A program made the position numbers and the translations under genes. Positions 45,501 through 57,810 of a stretch of 64,000 bases of DNA are shown in pieces (positions within the stretch are counted from its first letter, which is position 1; each line of letters opens with the position of its first letter). Below the pieces are notes generated by a model. It did no database searches, was not told where the DNA came from, and saw only the letters and a list, made by a program, of their open reading frames with translations. Source of the DNA: Astropecten irregularis (lineage: Eukaryota > Echinodermata > Asteroidea > Paxillosida > Astropectinidae); the NCBI GenBank assembly GCA_963971285.1, contig OZ020260.1, positions 11,070,798 to 11,134,797 on the forward strand. Reading direction: 5' to 3'.

Positions 45501-46608
45501 AAATTCCTTTCATCATCTCTAAAATGGCGGCAAGACGACGTCAATGTGACGTGGGCAATTACGTCAATTCGATCCCACAATTTGGTGATATTTCAGTTTG
45601 ACAAAAACGCTACGTGGAAACACCAAGGTTGAACACAACGTTAAATTCGAAGAGAAAGCCACAAAGAAAAAGAAAAGATATAAACCGACATATAAATTTG
45701 TGCGGTTCACCGAAGTAGAAAAAAGAACCAGGAATAATTCTTGGCTCCCCTCGGCCAGAGCCCCCAGTGGGACGTCATCATAATGTCCATCCACAGAACA
45801 AACTCTTTTCATCATTTTCTCAATCAGCGGGCTACATGTCACGACATCGCCCTGGGTCCATCGGCCTAGTTCCCGCCGCGTCAAAAGGAAAAAAAGGAAG
45901 GGGGTGGGGGTTGAGAGTGGGAAAAAAATCTCGCGTACAAATTCGGTTACACATCCAAGCTCTTTATTACAGCCACTATTCCCACTGGTTGTCTATTATC
46001 ATATCCCATTAGTACATTATACGGGATTAAGGACGGCAAATGGTCCCTAACACTCTCCGCACGCCTAGGCCTTCCGGGCGCGGGAACTGCAAGTGACAAG
46101 CACTTCGCGGTACATATACTGATGGCTCCGGATCAACGTCTCCTGTGATGCAAGTGGAAAATTAAAAAGACGAAAAAAATGAAATGAAAATATAGCGAGA
46201 AGATTGTGAGTTTGTCCTATTTCCGTCTCTGCGTGTCTTGTTCGGCAGGCTTCGGAGCATTTCCCGTAATCGGATTTCACGGTGATTCGAATAGAGCTAT
46301 TCTTTGAACTTGCGTATTATACGCGTAATATACGATACTACGAACGGCGGGTAACCGCATGGACTAAGCAAACCAAACGATCCATTCAAGTTTTGGCGGG
46401 CTTTTCAGTTCAAAATTTTCAGCAATATTTCCACACAATTTGTAGTAAGGCTTGCAGATTTTGCCATTCACCCATTCATTAAGTGATTCATTAAACTCTT
46501 TCTTTTTTGGGCGGGGAATCTTGATAAAAGTTTCTATTTTTATAGGAAGATTTTGAAAACACGGGTAGAATTTTGAAGTTTTCACTTTATATTCTGTAGG
46601 TCTACGCC
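45501..46608. other. Unassigned DNA
   Basis: No gene recognised. Frames of up to 106 codons show no domain. Confidence 0.25.
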
Positions 46609-46609
46609 T

Positions 46610-46876
46610 TTAAGGTACACTACAGGATTGGTGACATACCCAAACAGAAATGTTCACAGATTTACGTATAACTTTCAGGGTATGAAGATGGTGCTGGTCG
46701 AAACATACCGCTAAAAAAATTCTACCTGAAATGGTGTATTTATCCAGAAATTACTAAAACAAAGACCGAAAACAGTTTTGATCTCGGGGTAAGATCAAAA
46801 CCATTCTTTATGTTTTATAAGAAAAATTGAATGCTGTTCTGTGACCTTAATTACCAATCATGTAGTATACCATTAA
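46610..46876 (-). mobile_element. TTAA MITE type B with internal deletion
   Basis: TTAAGGTACACTACAGGATT ... AATCATGTAGTATACCATTAA, with the B half mostly deleted. Confidence 0.8.
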
Positions 46877-47238
46877 AGGTAGTATCATACTTTGGTTTTT
46901 GTCAAAGAAGTACAGATTCATGGTCAAAAATATCAAAGAGGATACAGTCACAGTCATCTGTGAAAATTTCAGTCCCATACGGTGCCCACTTTTTGAGAAA
47001 ATCGTGAAAAACGGCCACAGTATTTCTTAAGTCTTTTCTCCTTTATTTTTGATCTTTTAAAAGATCAAAACAGATTTTCAGTCGTTGTTTTACTAATTTC
47101 TGGATAAACACACCATTTCAGGCAGAACAATTTTAACGGTAGGTTTCTACCAGCACCATCTTTATAACCTGAAAGTTATACGTAAATCTGTGAACATTTT
47201 TTTTTGGTTTCTTACCAAATGTATGATATGGCCTTTAA
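46873..47238 (+). mobile_element. TTAA MITE type A abutting type B
   Basis: It shares the TTAA at 46873-46876 with the preceding element. The right end is ATGTATGATATGGCCTTTAA. Confidence 0.85.
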
Positions 47239-47795
47239 GCACCAATCATTAATTAAACCTTTGAATTCTAGCTCATATTTGATTACTATAGCAGTGTCGG
47301 TTCCCGATTTGAAGGCAGACGAATTTTCATCCACCTCAAAAATATACATACCGGGCGGCGGCGGAATTTCCACTTTCCACGACCAACTCACCTGGTTTCC
47401 CGCCTTTTTTCGGGGAGCAAAAAACAAAGTCGTCTGCAAAGATTTTCATGGAACGAGAATAGCGTGCAAAATGCACGGAAGGGTAGAAAGGAAAAACGGG
47501 GGCAAGGTCGCCGTGATGGTAGGTATTGAAACAGACATCATTTTACTGCAATTAAGCACGTAATGCTTCATACAGAAATGGATAGAAAAAATTAATGGAG
47601 AGATCACATACACGGTTTTGGTTTTCCGGAGCATGGAAACTTACATTCAAAGGCTTCATGCAGTTAATGCCGGACATCCGTAGAAAGTTTATAAATATCT
47701 GACATCTGTGCATGTTTATGGTGGTTTACATATGCTATTGGAAAAACTACAGGATTGCATGCATTCAATATGTATATTTTTGGTTGTAACAGAAT
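47239..47795. other. Unassigned DNA
   Basis: A GC-richer patch (47285-47540). The minus strand shows CTTTGCAG then, 46 bases on, CAGGTGAGT, a possible small exon with no corroboration. Confidence 0.2.
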
Positions 47796-48123
47796 GATTT
47801 GAAACTTAATGACAAGAAAACGGAGTTTTTGATTTGTGGTAGCCTACACAGAGTCAGATATCGAAGTTAAATTGTGAAGAGATGAGTTGATACAGCCCGT
47901 ATAACGCCTTCAAGTCCTGTTAACAATCTTGGAGTTTGGTTTGATTCTAGTTTATCATTTGAGAAACACGTATCTGAAGTATGTAAATCTGCTTTTCATC
48001 ATCTGTATAATATTAGGCGTATACTAACGACAGTACAGAGAAGATTGTTCATGCTTTTCATTTCAAGCAGACTATATTATTGCAACAGTCTCTTACTTGG
48101 TTTACCGGAAACACAGTTAAACT
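47796..48123 (+). pseudogene. CR1-like LINE reverse transcriptase remnant, C-terminal part
   Basis: Translated fragments read LNDKKTEFLICGS, then PVNNLGVWFDSSLSFEKHV, VCKSAFHHLYNIRRI and SSRLYYCNSLLLGLP. These are conserved blocks near the end of CR1/L2-type reverse transcriptases (NLGVxFDSxLxxxxHI ... HLRNIxRI ... SRLDYCNSLLxGLP). There is a frame break near 47850, and the canonical D of SRLDYCNSL is Y. The copy is 5'-truncated and dead. It is cut by a roughly 400-base insertion, after which the protein resumes at 48520. Confidence 0.72.
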
Positions 48124-48519
48124 AGCTGTTGTAAACAGAACATAAGGCATTTCCACATATGATATAAATTGCTTGTTAATTAGAATTGTGTAACAAATTA
48201 AAGACCTTGCCTAACATTGACATTTGGTGAAAGAATCATGATCCTACCTCTTATATACCACTTTTAAATGTGGAGCTACTTCCTGTTTGACCGGAAGTAG
48301 AAATCACAGAGGTCAAGCAATGTCTCAAAAAGAAAGATCTTGCCCAACATCCACTTTTGGTGAAAGAATTAACTTAATATCTCAAACTGTTGATTTTTTG
48401 TTGATTTTTAAAGATTTTGATTCAAAATGCTTGTAATTTGACACCTGATGACGTCATGATGACGTAAATGTTCGCGGCACATCTACCCTATGAGGACTTT
48501 GTCCGCTATCACGGAAAAG
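48124..48519. mobile_element. Unclassified insertion splitting the CR1-like remnant
   Basis: About 396 bases separate two LINE segments that are contiguous in the protein. The insert contains two diverged copies of a motif TTTGGTGAAAGAAT (about 48219 and 48357) and the palindrome TGACGTCA (about 48449). Terminal repeats were not resolved. Confidence 0.45.
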
Positions 48520-48821
48520 CCAACAAGCTACAACGTGTCCAAAATGCGTGTGCCAGGATTATCTGTAATTCAAGCAAATATGCACATTATACTTCACCCC
48601 TACTAAAAGAACTACAATGGCTACCGGTCAAAGAACGCATCACATTCAAAATATTACTCTTCACAATCATATTTATAAGGCAATACAAGGACAGGCACCA
48701 ACATACCCATAAGCGATATGTTAATCAACAATCGGCATATTCCTTAAGTGTAAGGCGTTGTGATGTGTTAATATGGAATACGTTAATTATGAATGCCATT
48801 TCGTTGTTTAATGGACTGTAG
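48520..48821 (+). pseudogene. CR1-like LINE remnant, continuation after an insertion
   Basis: KLQRVQNACARII, SPLLKELQWLPVKERITFKILL continues the same CR1/L2 C-terminal region directly after the GLPE motif of the fragment at 47796-48123. The downstream part (KRYVNQQ, SVRRC) is degenerate. Confidence 0.72.
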
Positions 48822-48865
48822 CAAGAAGCCTTACATTAGAAAACTGACTGAGCAAGATTCTAACA

Positions 48866-48991
48866 TGTATTTCAACCTCCGGAATACCGTACCAGCGCTC
48901 TACCAACTGAGCTATCCAGCCCTATGTTGGCGTTGTTCTAAATTGTCAATTATCTTTGGCTGGTGCTAGTCAGAAGCCATGAAATCACACA
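48866..48991 (-). mobile_element. tRNA-headed SINE copy
   Basis: The minus strand has the A-box TAGCTCAGTTGGTAGAGCGC and GGTACGGTATTCCGGAGG; the head is GGCTGGATAG. Its 3' part including the B-box is lost. Confidence 0.72.
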
Positions 48992-50133
48992 TACCGCTTA
49001 TACAATTATTTTGTCTTGTTAATAGTACATGTACCACCAAATTCGAGGAATATTGGTAGTAGGAATGGAAAATCCCGTGAAAAAAAACCATTTACGGCTC
49101 ATTACGGTTGAAAAGTGTGAGTGCTTTATAAACATGTTATAGCCTTTGTAAAGGCAATGATTGGGTAATACAAGATTTTACAAGTCATGTACACATGTAC
49201 AACGTGACGTTTTTGCGCAATGACGCACGGTGCGTTCATGGAAAAACAGAAACGCACAACAAGCACCACCATCCAAAGCAAGTAACTAGGTTGACCAATC
49301 ATGCGTTGAGTCAATTGCTTGCAGTCGTTTAAACGCTGATGGCTTTAAGTCGTGACATGATGTCGGTTGAAAAGTCTCGGAATCGCACCAATGTCCCGGT
49401 CTAGGGTTATTTTAATTGAATAACTCGCGAGTTAAACATGCCTTTTTATTTCTGCAAGATTTATCAGCGGGTATATATGAGAGTTGGCTCCCCTTCATTC
49501 ATTGCCAAGATGACATTAACAAGATGCATGGAAGGGGGATGGGGAGAATCGGGCAGTAAATTGCCAACTCGTCTTGTCTTAATATGCTCATCGGTTTGCT
49601 AGCAACGTTTGGCCCGGTAATTTGGCCGTCGAGTCGGCAGCAGGGCGCGGGCTAAGCACGACCCAATCCCAGCCCCCGTTGACGGACTACGTGACTACGT
49701 CTTCCGTACTTCAATCAGAAACCTTTGCATTATTTTTTGGGTGGACAGCCAACAACCAAAAAAAAAAAACCCCAACGCCATTTAAGGTTGTTTTTACATT
49801 CTGTCCCTCAAGTTTTCTAAATTGGGAGCATTTCTCAAGCACATTGATAAAATTATTGGTATTAACAAAAGAGGCCTGTGTTCTGAGTTGAACAAATTAT
49901 TATGATGTGAATAAGACGACTGGCGTTGAATACAGACATTATTTTCATTCGGAAACGCAGCTCACTCGGTACTAAATGTTGTGGTTGATTTTGACCAACA
50001 CACCATCACCGCTAGTCCGCGTTTATTTCACTGAAGTAGGCCATGTGTCCTTCAAGCTCAGAGTGGGCGTGAAACCCAACTGCGTGTCTGCATCCCATTG
50101 TGTTGACTAGAGAAACCCATGAGGCACATGCAT
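48992..50133. other. Unassigned DNA
   Basis: A GC-richer patch at 49440-49700 includes CTGCAAGATTTATCAGCGGG, nearly shared with about 30494. No exon recognised. Confidence 0.25.
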
Positions 50134-50341
50134 AGGGCCGTTACGAAACCTGTCTTGAGGCTAGGCTTGGGACTTATTTCGCTACCGTCTTTTGGAGGCA
50201 AACAAAACGAAAAGAAGAAATTGGGCCACACGACGAAGCCGAAAAAATGCTCCATGCTTCGCCATGTATCTCAAGCCCTTCATTTCATTAATTAGAGGAC
50301 ACAAAATGGCGGTATTTAGCAAAATAAATCCCAAGCCTAGG
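50134..50341. mobile_element. MITE family L, right end adjoining family M
   Basis: GGGCCGTTACGAAACCTGTC, inner GGCTTGGGACTTATTTCGC and CCCAAGCCTAG match L1/L2. The final terminus is replaced by M. Confidence 0.78.
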
Positions 50342-50628
50342 GGGTTAACGAAACGGAGGCTTAGGCTCAGGCTAAGGCTAAGGCTCAGGCTCAGGCTCAG
50401 GCTCAAGCTCAGGCAGGGGCTCAGGATCAGGCTCAGGCTCCATTTCGTTAATCCATTCTAAAATAACGGGTATAAAAATAGAGGCTTCTGGCTGCGGTTC
50501 GGAAGTAGGAAAACAGAGCTTCAGCTTCAATGAAAACTAAAACCTATATTTTGAGGTGGATGGATGACAAAGCCGTGAGCCTGAGCATGAGCCTGAGCCT
50601 GAGCCTGAACCCGTTTCGTAAACCCCCC
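50341..50628. mobile_element. MITE family M with GGCTCA-repeat arms
   Basis: GGGGTTAACGAAACGGAGGC leads into (AGGCTC/AGGCTA)n; the opposite arm is AGCCTGAGC repeats ending CCCGTTTCGTAAACCCCCC. The interior CTTCAGCTTCAATGAAAACT recurs at about 56035. Confidence 0.78.
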
Positions 50629-52384
50629 ATAGACTCGGTAACACTGGAATAAATATGCACGGTCTAACAGGCTTTCTATTTCTATAGGTTCGCATTGGAA
50701 CAAGTGATCCCATGAAATCATTCGTGGATAAGCCGGAAGTGTGTAGCCTAGTGAAGGTATATATGGGAATTGCATTGTGGGACAGTTTGGTTCACAAAAT
50801 CACTTCGACTATACAACCAAAAGGTTATCAGTCTTAAGACTTACCCATGCGATTGGTATCCATACGTACAACGCGTACCACTCTTAAAGGTTACCTGTAA
50901 TCAAATTTGGGAAAGGGTTGAGAGTGTTTTCAGATTATTGCTTAATGCATAATTAATGACTATATAAACTTAAACGTTAATGTAAGTGCTTAATTGACCC
51001 CAAAGTTAAAAAATCAGTACATGTATGCCCCGCCCCCCAAAAAATCCCCCTCGGAACCGATCCACGCAACAATGCGTGTGACGTCATCGGTAGGACAAGT
51101 AGGCTCGCACCGCAGTAGCTCTTGCTGGTTCGTGCACATTGTATATGGGATTTTGCTCTACGATTAGAACAAAAACGCGGGGTCGGCAGTTTTGCGACTT
51201 GTATACTGTGTAACTGTGTATACTGTGCAAGATATTTCGTCGCGAAAAGTGGGGTGCTAAATTATGGGTATAAAATACCTCCTTTTTTACGTACAATATT
51301 TTTTTAGCAGAAACAATGAAACTGACATATTGAGTTTTATGACAATTCAGATGTATTTAACTTCATATGAGTTTTGATTTCAGGTAACCTTTAAAGGGCA
51401 AAAGAACACGGAAAGCGTGCGAGCCGGTAGGACACGCATGATACCATAAAGGACACATAGGCAAACACGTGCCCATTTCAATACACTGCAAGCACCATAC
51501 CACTTTCATCCTTTGAATAGCAAACAAAAACAAGACCTGGACAAAACCATCAAACACAACTGCACATCACTATAGTCCTGTGTACGTAAACCATACAGCC
51601 TCACGTATGAACTTGAAACCATTTATGAAATAAACACTGAACGAGAGAGAAAACAAACAAAAACAAGCAAGCAAATAACATGGTGTTTATGCTATGTCAA
51701 TACCATTACTGGACAAGTAATTTGTTGTTCTGCCAAATACAACTGTGTTCACATTTAGTGACGTCAATATTTCTATTATCGGTTCCTTCAATCAAAAATA
51801 AATAAATCGAAATAAAATACAGAAATGAAAATAAAGCGTCAAAAATGAAATACAAATAACAGCTTGAATAGGGCGTAATTGCAGAGGGGATAATAAGTAC
51901 GTACACTCTGAGTTCAGTATAGGTATGCACTTTGCTCGAATTTCCGGTATTTCCTTCTCATTTTCTAATGTAAACAATGCATATACGTCTTTTGGCGGGA
52001 AAATGTTTTTGCAGTATCGTCTGTTTAATTGCTGTATGCTATCAGTGGATTGAGAAGTACACAGCTCCCCAACCCCCTTCTTCGTACCGAAGCAATGTTT
52101 GTGTAAGATATACCCCGAAGGCCTGATATAACACACTGGCTCGGTGCCATATCCGTACAAACATCAAAAGTGACGACAGTTCATCGTTTAAATCGTCAAA
52201 TAAGTTTCTTTACTATACATGTATTGGACAATATGGGCTTAATGGCTTTGATGGGTGCATGCAGCGCAGTGACGTTTGGCCCGCACTTTTCCATGAGATC
52301 GAGGAGTTTATTCACAAAGTTTTGATCGATTTCTGACAAATTTTATGTTGGGGTATATTTTTTATCTGTTATAAAACAACTGAT
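50629..52384. other. Unassigned DNA
   Basis: About 1.75 kb of largely unique AT-rich sequence. No gene recognised. Confidence 0.25.
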
Positions 52385-52556
52385 TCAAGGGAGTTTTAGA
52401 GGTGGGAGGAAAATCCCAGATAAATATTCTGGGTAAAACCCACAGAATCAGGTAGGGACTGAAACCCAATCCACTTGTGGACCGAGCCGGACTTGAACCC
52501 GGTCCGCCAGAGGTGGAAAGCGAGGACAGAACCGCTACACCAACCTGACTCCCGTC
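52385..52556 (-). mobile_element. Second tRNA-headed SINE type, copy 3
   Basis: Close match to 40165-40335: minus-strand B-box GGGTTCAAGTCCGGC, head GGGAGTCAGGTTGGTGTAGC. Confidence 0.75.
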
Positions 52557-53570
52557 TTCTTTAAACATTTCAATTTAATACAGAATATAGAATTGGCTTC
52601 TGTGCGTCACAAAACACATCGTTCCACTTGTAAAAGCCAAACTGAACATGAGCAAAGTCACACAATACTGTCACAAGTAGGCCTGGCCTAATTTCCACTT
52701 ATCTCTTCTGTGCGCACTGCATTTTCATTACAACTGACGTCTAGAATGCGACTCTTAAACCTATCTGACCGAAAAAACGCAACAGCCTTGGTACGTTGAA
52801 ACCCAACCCAGGCGATGCAGCCTTCACACGGCGGGGAGAGTTAAGTGCCCCAAAGGACAAATTCCTATTTCCGATTTTCGAATTCTATAATCCTACTTGA
52901 TTGATTTCCTTTACCGTGGATTTGTCACCGGGGTTTGTAGTTGTTCAGCGTGGGTAAAATTGCTGTCAAAAGTCGGGGAAACGAAATAAGACCGTGATGG
53001 TGATTCACGTGGGTTGAACGGATAAAGTATCCGTTCCAATCACTTTATCGTAAAACAAAAAAATTACTTCCAGAAATAACAAAATCAGACGGGTTTAGAA
53101 AAATAATCAATTTCATAGGCACATTCCAGATCATTCCAATCCTTAGATACGCAAATAGAATTGATTTAATACGAACATGAATCAGTGTAAAACGCCTAGA
53201 CAATTCTTCAGCCTTTAAATGTTGTTCCCAATGGACCAGATGCTTATCAAATTTTCATCAAATATCCGTATTTCTAGCCGAAAACGCCTACACATTTTGC
53301 CCATCAAATACTCACAAAATGAGAAACAAATTGATAGTCCCATAGAGAGGCAAAGCGAGTTGAATGTCACTGCACAACACGAGTACACGTCCATATTGAC
53401 TGCTGAAAAGTTATGAACGACTGAGTCCAACACAATTTCAGCATTTCCAAAACAAATGAAAAGAAAACAGCGATGAAATTTAAATCAACATGGCCGAATA
53501 ACTAAATGATAATTATACACAAATAGCGTGACAGCGAATTGCTAAATGAATCAAAGCAGAAACGTCATTT
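52557..53570. other. Unassigned DNA
   Basis: An inverted repeat GAACGGATAAAGTATCCGTTC lies at about 53017. No gene recognised. Confidence 0.25.
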
Positions 53571-54073
53571 TTAAAGGTATATAATACATGATTGGTAAAG
53601 GTCACAGAACAGCACTCACACTTTGTCTGATCCAGCATGTACATGAAATAATTAACCTGTGAAAATTTAGAGCTCAAACGGACATTTGTGTCACGAAAAA
53701 TAGCGAAAATCCGACTCAATTTTTCTTTAAAACATAAAGAATGGTTTTGATCTAATCCCGAGATCAAAACTGTTTTCGGTCTTTGTTTGACAAATTTCTG
53801 GATAAAATACACAATACACAACAGTATGTTTCTACCAGCACCATATTCATACCCTGGAAGTTATACGTAAATTTGTGAACATTTCTGTTTGGGTATGTTA
53901 CCAATCCAGGGGTCGATTTCACGAAGCCCTACGATCGATCGTAACTCGAGTTACGAAGGATAACCCATCGTAGGGGGGCCTATCCTACGTAGGGCTTCAA
54001 TGCATCAGAAGTCCTACGATTGATAGTAAGTTACGAAGAGTTTGGTGAAATCGACCCTGTACTGTTCATTTAA
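53571..54073 (+). mobile_element. TTAA MITE type B split by nested F
   Basis: TTAAAGGTATATAATACATG starts it; the last bases are split as GTTACCAATCC / TACTGTTCATTTAA around an F element. Confidence 0.85.
53909..54057. mobile_element. MITE family F nested in type B
   Basis: GGGGTCGATTTCACGAAGCC ... GAGTTTGGTGAAATCGACCC, with an internal CCTACGTAGG palindrome. Confidence 0.88.
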
Positions 54074-54533
54074 GACTCCTCTTCAAGCTTAATAAAACCC
54101 CATTTTCCCAGATCAAAAAGTGCTTTCAGTTATGCCAATGGCCAGCGGCATACATGGAGAATTCCCACAATTTTATACGAGATGTACTTTTAATACTGTC
54201 CAAAAATAAAGGAAATGTCCCTATGTGACGCTTAGAGATCACAAATCAAACGATACTGCTTGTTGGGAGTTTAGATAAATAGTAATCATGAAAATTAGAA
54301 AAAAGCCCCGTGGGCAATGCAGGAGCGAAGAGCAGAATTGACTAAATTGCCTTTAGTTTGCTTAAGTGGGCCCCACGACCTATCATGCCTCATTAAACAC
54401 CCAAGGCTGAGTGGCCAAAAACATTGACACTTCATTCAATTCACTGAACTGCAAACATACCGCACAGCCTGCCCATTACTAATGTACATTCTTTTTAGCA
54501 ATTTGTTTTTAGCAGAGAATCGATGCTCACCAC
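54074..54533. other. Unassigned spacer
   Basis: Nothing recognised. Confidence 0.2.
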
Positions 54534-54906
54534 TTAAAGGCAGCGTACATGATTTGCAAGGCCTTCAAAAATAGTTTGAAACAGAAAATGGACTCAACAG
54601 TTCGTAAACAGTGCACACAGTCACCATGGGAAATCTTGGTTCATCAGATGCTGGGTTTTTCAAGGAAATCAAGATTAAGTGTCTTTAAAAAAAATCATTC
54701 TTCCGAACGATCTTTTTAGCATTTCGAAAGCGTGGTGTAACTGTGAAGGATTCGGAGGGGGCAAGATTATTTCGGCCGTATTTCTGCTATCCAGATGAAC
54801 AAAGCGTAAAAATGTACACGAAACAACGTCTGTGACCTTCAATTCTGTTTAAGTACCAAATTCAACCAAAACGCACATCTTTCCAAATCCTATATGCTCC
54901 CTTTAA
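54534..54906. mobile_element. TTAA MITE type N, full length
   Basis: TTAAAGGCAGCGTACATGAT / AAATCCTATATGCTCCCTTTAA with TTAA at both ends. It shares no clear half with A or B. Confidence 0.78.
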
Positions 54907-55740
54907 GACGATCAATACGTTTATCTATCTATACATTTCCATTTGCAATCTGTAATTTTATTAGTTGCACAGTCTTTTTGAAAAGGAGGCAAACCGATAT
55001 TGGATGGGCTATTGTTTTAATCAAAGCAGCCGAGACATGTAGCGTTAAATGAAATCATTTGAATAAAAAAAGATAGCGACCTATCGCTTGTGATATTATC
55101 TGCCTGGAAGCATCCAAACATTGACTTTAAGGGAGAAAGGACAAAACTAAAATTCCCTAAAGAACATCACAGACAATTTATTTCAGTATATAAAGTAAGA
55201 ACGCCCTTTTTGCATGCGGGTTTAACCTCAGAGAGTGGTATTTGTGTTAAGCATTTTTTATTCTTATCGCAAATCTTATCCCGATGCACGTCACTTCGGT
55301 TCGCATGACTCCTTTGATGACTTCATCTTTAATTTCTTTCACATACGCATTTTTGCTTGTCATATACGTGTACATCCTGTGCTATCATGTACGAAATGTC
55401 ATCTGCAAATCCCCGCCATTCTAATAGGTGGAAATTTCTGCAAATTGCTTTTGAAAGGTTGGGTGTGCTAATAGACTTGGCTCAGTCCTACGAGCGATTC
55501 CATCCGCCGACAGTGTGCAGGAATCAAGGATCGGAGGACTGGAACTCAATGTCTTTTTTTGTGGGTCCATTCCGAACGCTGATCGTGGTCCGATTTGATA
55601 CTGCGTTGAAGATATGAGACTTATAGGAGGGGAGTTCACAAAACAGTGTCGAGAGGACTAGGAACGAGTCTAGTGATGCACCAGTTCTTAAAAACTGTCT
55701 GCGCGACCTAGTGGGTTTTAGTTGACTGAAAGTGGAGTGG
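54907..55740. other. Unassigned DNA
   Basis: Overlapping frames of 70-86 codons at 55235-55639 without a known domain. Confidence 0.25.
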
Positions 55741-55887
55741 ACTCGGTCCTGGGTTGAATCAAGTCCTGCAATCTCGTTACTCCTTAACGTTTGGTGTCTC
55801 TTTCATCCACACGTCGCACCGTGCTGGCCAGGCAGACGCATCCCACACCGTGCAACACCAGAGCTCACCGGTATCTAGCTAAACAAG
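55741..55887 (+). other. Candidate exon ending at a strong donor
   Basis: A unique, GC-richer segment ends with ACAAG followed by GTAAGTTT at 55888. It shows no long open frame, so if transcribed it is probably 5'UTR. The acceptor or start and any partner exon are not visible. Confidence 0.2.
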
Positions 55888-55935
55888 GTAAGTTTCTTCA
55901 CGGGAGTTAACAATGTATGTCGTCCCTTAACACAT

Positions 55936-56083
55936 GGGGCCTTTCTTAAAGCTCGGCTCTGGCTCAGGCTCCGGCTTCGCCTCCCTGTACCAGCTTTAGG
56001 CTGCAGTTATCTGGTTTGAAAAGGACAACATAGCTTCAGCTTCAATGGCAAACCACAACCTATATTTGCAGCGTAAGAAAACC
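55936..56083. mobile_element. MITE family M, left half
   Basis: GGGGCCTTTCTTAAAGCTCG, CTCTGGCTCAGGCTCCGGC and AGCTTCAGCTTCAATGGCAA relate it to 50341-50628. Its other arm is absent; family H follows at once. Confidence 0.6.
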
Positions 56084-56085
56084 CA

Positions 56086-56382
56086 TTTTCATGGAATCCG
56101 TTACCATTGGCAAAAATTCTCCGCTTACGGTATCAGATTTGTTACCTTACGGTAAGCGAATTTTACAGGAGAGTTTTCTTTTTGGGAACGGTATTAAGCA
56201 AGGAATTTCAGCAGAATGCATAATGACAGCGCGTTAGCAGAAAATAATCAATAATCACGTTGAGCCAAAGAAATTATTCGCTAACGGAAAGCCTTGCTTA
56301 CGGATTCCATGAAATAGATTTCACGCGTAGCAGTGCCCGTAAGAACAAAAATAGGCCGTAATGGATTCCCATGAAATTGGGC
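56086..56382. mobile_element. MITE family H
   Basis: TTTTCATGGAATCCGTTACC ... GGATTCCCATGAAATTGGGC. Confidence 0.83.
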
Positions 56383-56386
56383 ACAT

Positions 56387-56538
56387 AGGGGCTGATTTCA
56401 CTTAAGCTTTGCGATCATCGTAAAGCCCAAATCCATCTCTCAACGGAAAATTACTACGCAAAGAAGCGATCGTTTTTCCGTTTAGCGATGGATTTGGGCT
56501 TTAGCGATGATCGCAAAGCGTTAGTGAAATCGGCCCCT
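56387..56538. mobile_element. MITE family I, long-arm foldback
   Basis: Arms AGGGGCTGATTTCAC ... GTGAAATCGGCCCCT, with inner GCCCAAATCCATC / GATGGATTTGGGC and TTTGCGATCATCG / CGATGATCGCAAA; almost the whole element folds. Confidence 0.9.
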
Positions 56539-56845
56539 GGGCATGAGTGTACCACATTCCAGCTGCTTGGGCTGCGGCTTATATCCGGGCACCAGACACA
56601 ACAACAAGGAGTAGAGCGATTTTAACCTTTTATGTATTTTCATCGTAACCAACTACTACGGTATATGTGCCAGTGTTTACACATGATATAGTAAAAGTAC
56701 TGTTGATTCCGGAGAAGAGCTACATCAACAAGAAAAACAAAATTATTGAATAAAACTTCATTATCAAATTCATGATTTTATTGATAAAACAGCAGCATAT
56801 GTTGCGCGTATCTTAAATGATCCTTGGGATATAGCGGCCGATATG

Positions 56846-57050
56846 TGAGTGATTTCATGGCTTCTGACTGCCAAACGAACAAAGATAATTGACTATTAGA
56901 GGCACCACTAACATAGGGCTGGCCCGGATAGCTCAATTGGTAAAAGCGCCGGTACGATATCTCGGTGTCGCTGGTTCGAATCCCGCTTCACTCAATTTGT
57001 CTTTGTTCACTTTTTAATGACAAACTTAAGTCATTGAAAAGTGAACAAAG
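56846..57050 (+). mobile_element. tRNA-headed SINE, most complete copy
   Basis: A-box TAGCTCAATTGGTAAAAGCG and B-box GGTTCGAATCC lie 40-odd bases apart (56932-56986). The tail TTGAAAAGTGAACAAAGAAA resembles the other copies. The upstream part TTTCATGGCTTCTGACTG is also shared with 48991. Confidence 0.75.
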
Positions 57051-57237
57051 AAAAAACTGTTTGTTTCACTTATGGTTATTTTGATGGCAATATTAAAGAA
57101 GATTTGATCAACGTTTCTATACCCAAACACATGAAGCCGATTCATTATACCTATACCTAAATGTATCAGTTTTGTCAAAGTTTTTACTGCAATTCAGCAG
57201 AAACTGTTGCATATTTTTATACAATCACTGCAGTGGC

Positions 57238-57572
57238 TTATCATACTTTGGTAGCATACCGAAACGGAAATCGTCACAGATTTACCTATAACTTACAGGG
57301 CATACAGATGGTAATGGTTGAAACATACCGTTAAAATCCTTCTGCCTGAAATGCTGTATTTATCAAGAAAATAGAAAAACTAATGGCAAAAACAATTTTG
57401 ATCTTCGGAAGATCAAAAACAGTGGAAAGATTTTAAAAGTACCGTGAGAGTTTTCACTGTTTTCTCAATAAAGTGGGCGCCGTATGGGACTGGACATTTC
57501 ACAGATGACTGATATTTTTGCCCATGAATCTCCATTTCTTTGACAAAAAACAAAGTATGAAATTACCTTGAA
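57238..57572 (-). mobile_element. TTAA MITE type A, ends decayed
   Basis: TATCATACTTTGGTAGCATA ... CAAAGTATGAAATTACCTTGAA; TTAA no longer intact. Confidence 0.78.
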
Positions 57573-57810
57573 TCGCCCGCAAGACCGCATGTCCCATTAG
57601 AAATCACGCCCAACTTCATCTTCACTTAAAAACCCCACCAAACCGAATTTTGTTTTTTCGAGATTGAAAATTAACTGAAGTGGGTGTTTCATTCTGCACA
57701 AAAAACGTAATGCACTCCGCTCAGAAAAGTGAAGCCTTATGAAAGGTTTATGCTGGTATACACCCAGATAGAACTTGAGTTCTTTGGAGATGCACATTTT
57801 TCCCGATTTA

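Noticed and set aside
47395..47450. 46-base minus-strand exon between CTTTGCAG and CAGGTGAGT
   Set aside because: Splice-like motifs alone, with no coding pattern and no partner exon.
56932..56992. Possible functional tRNA gene
   Set aside because: A and B boxes are present but the 3' side does not pair with GGCCCGG to close an acceptor stem, and related copies show it is a SINE head.
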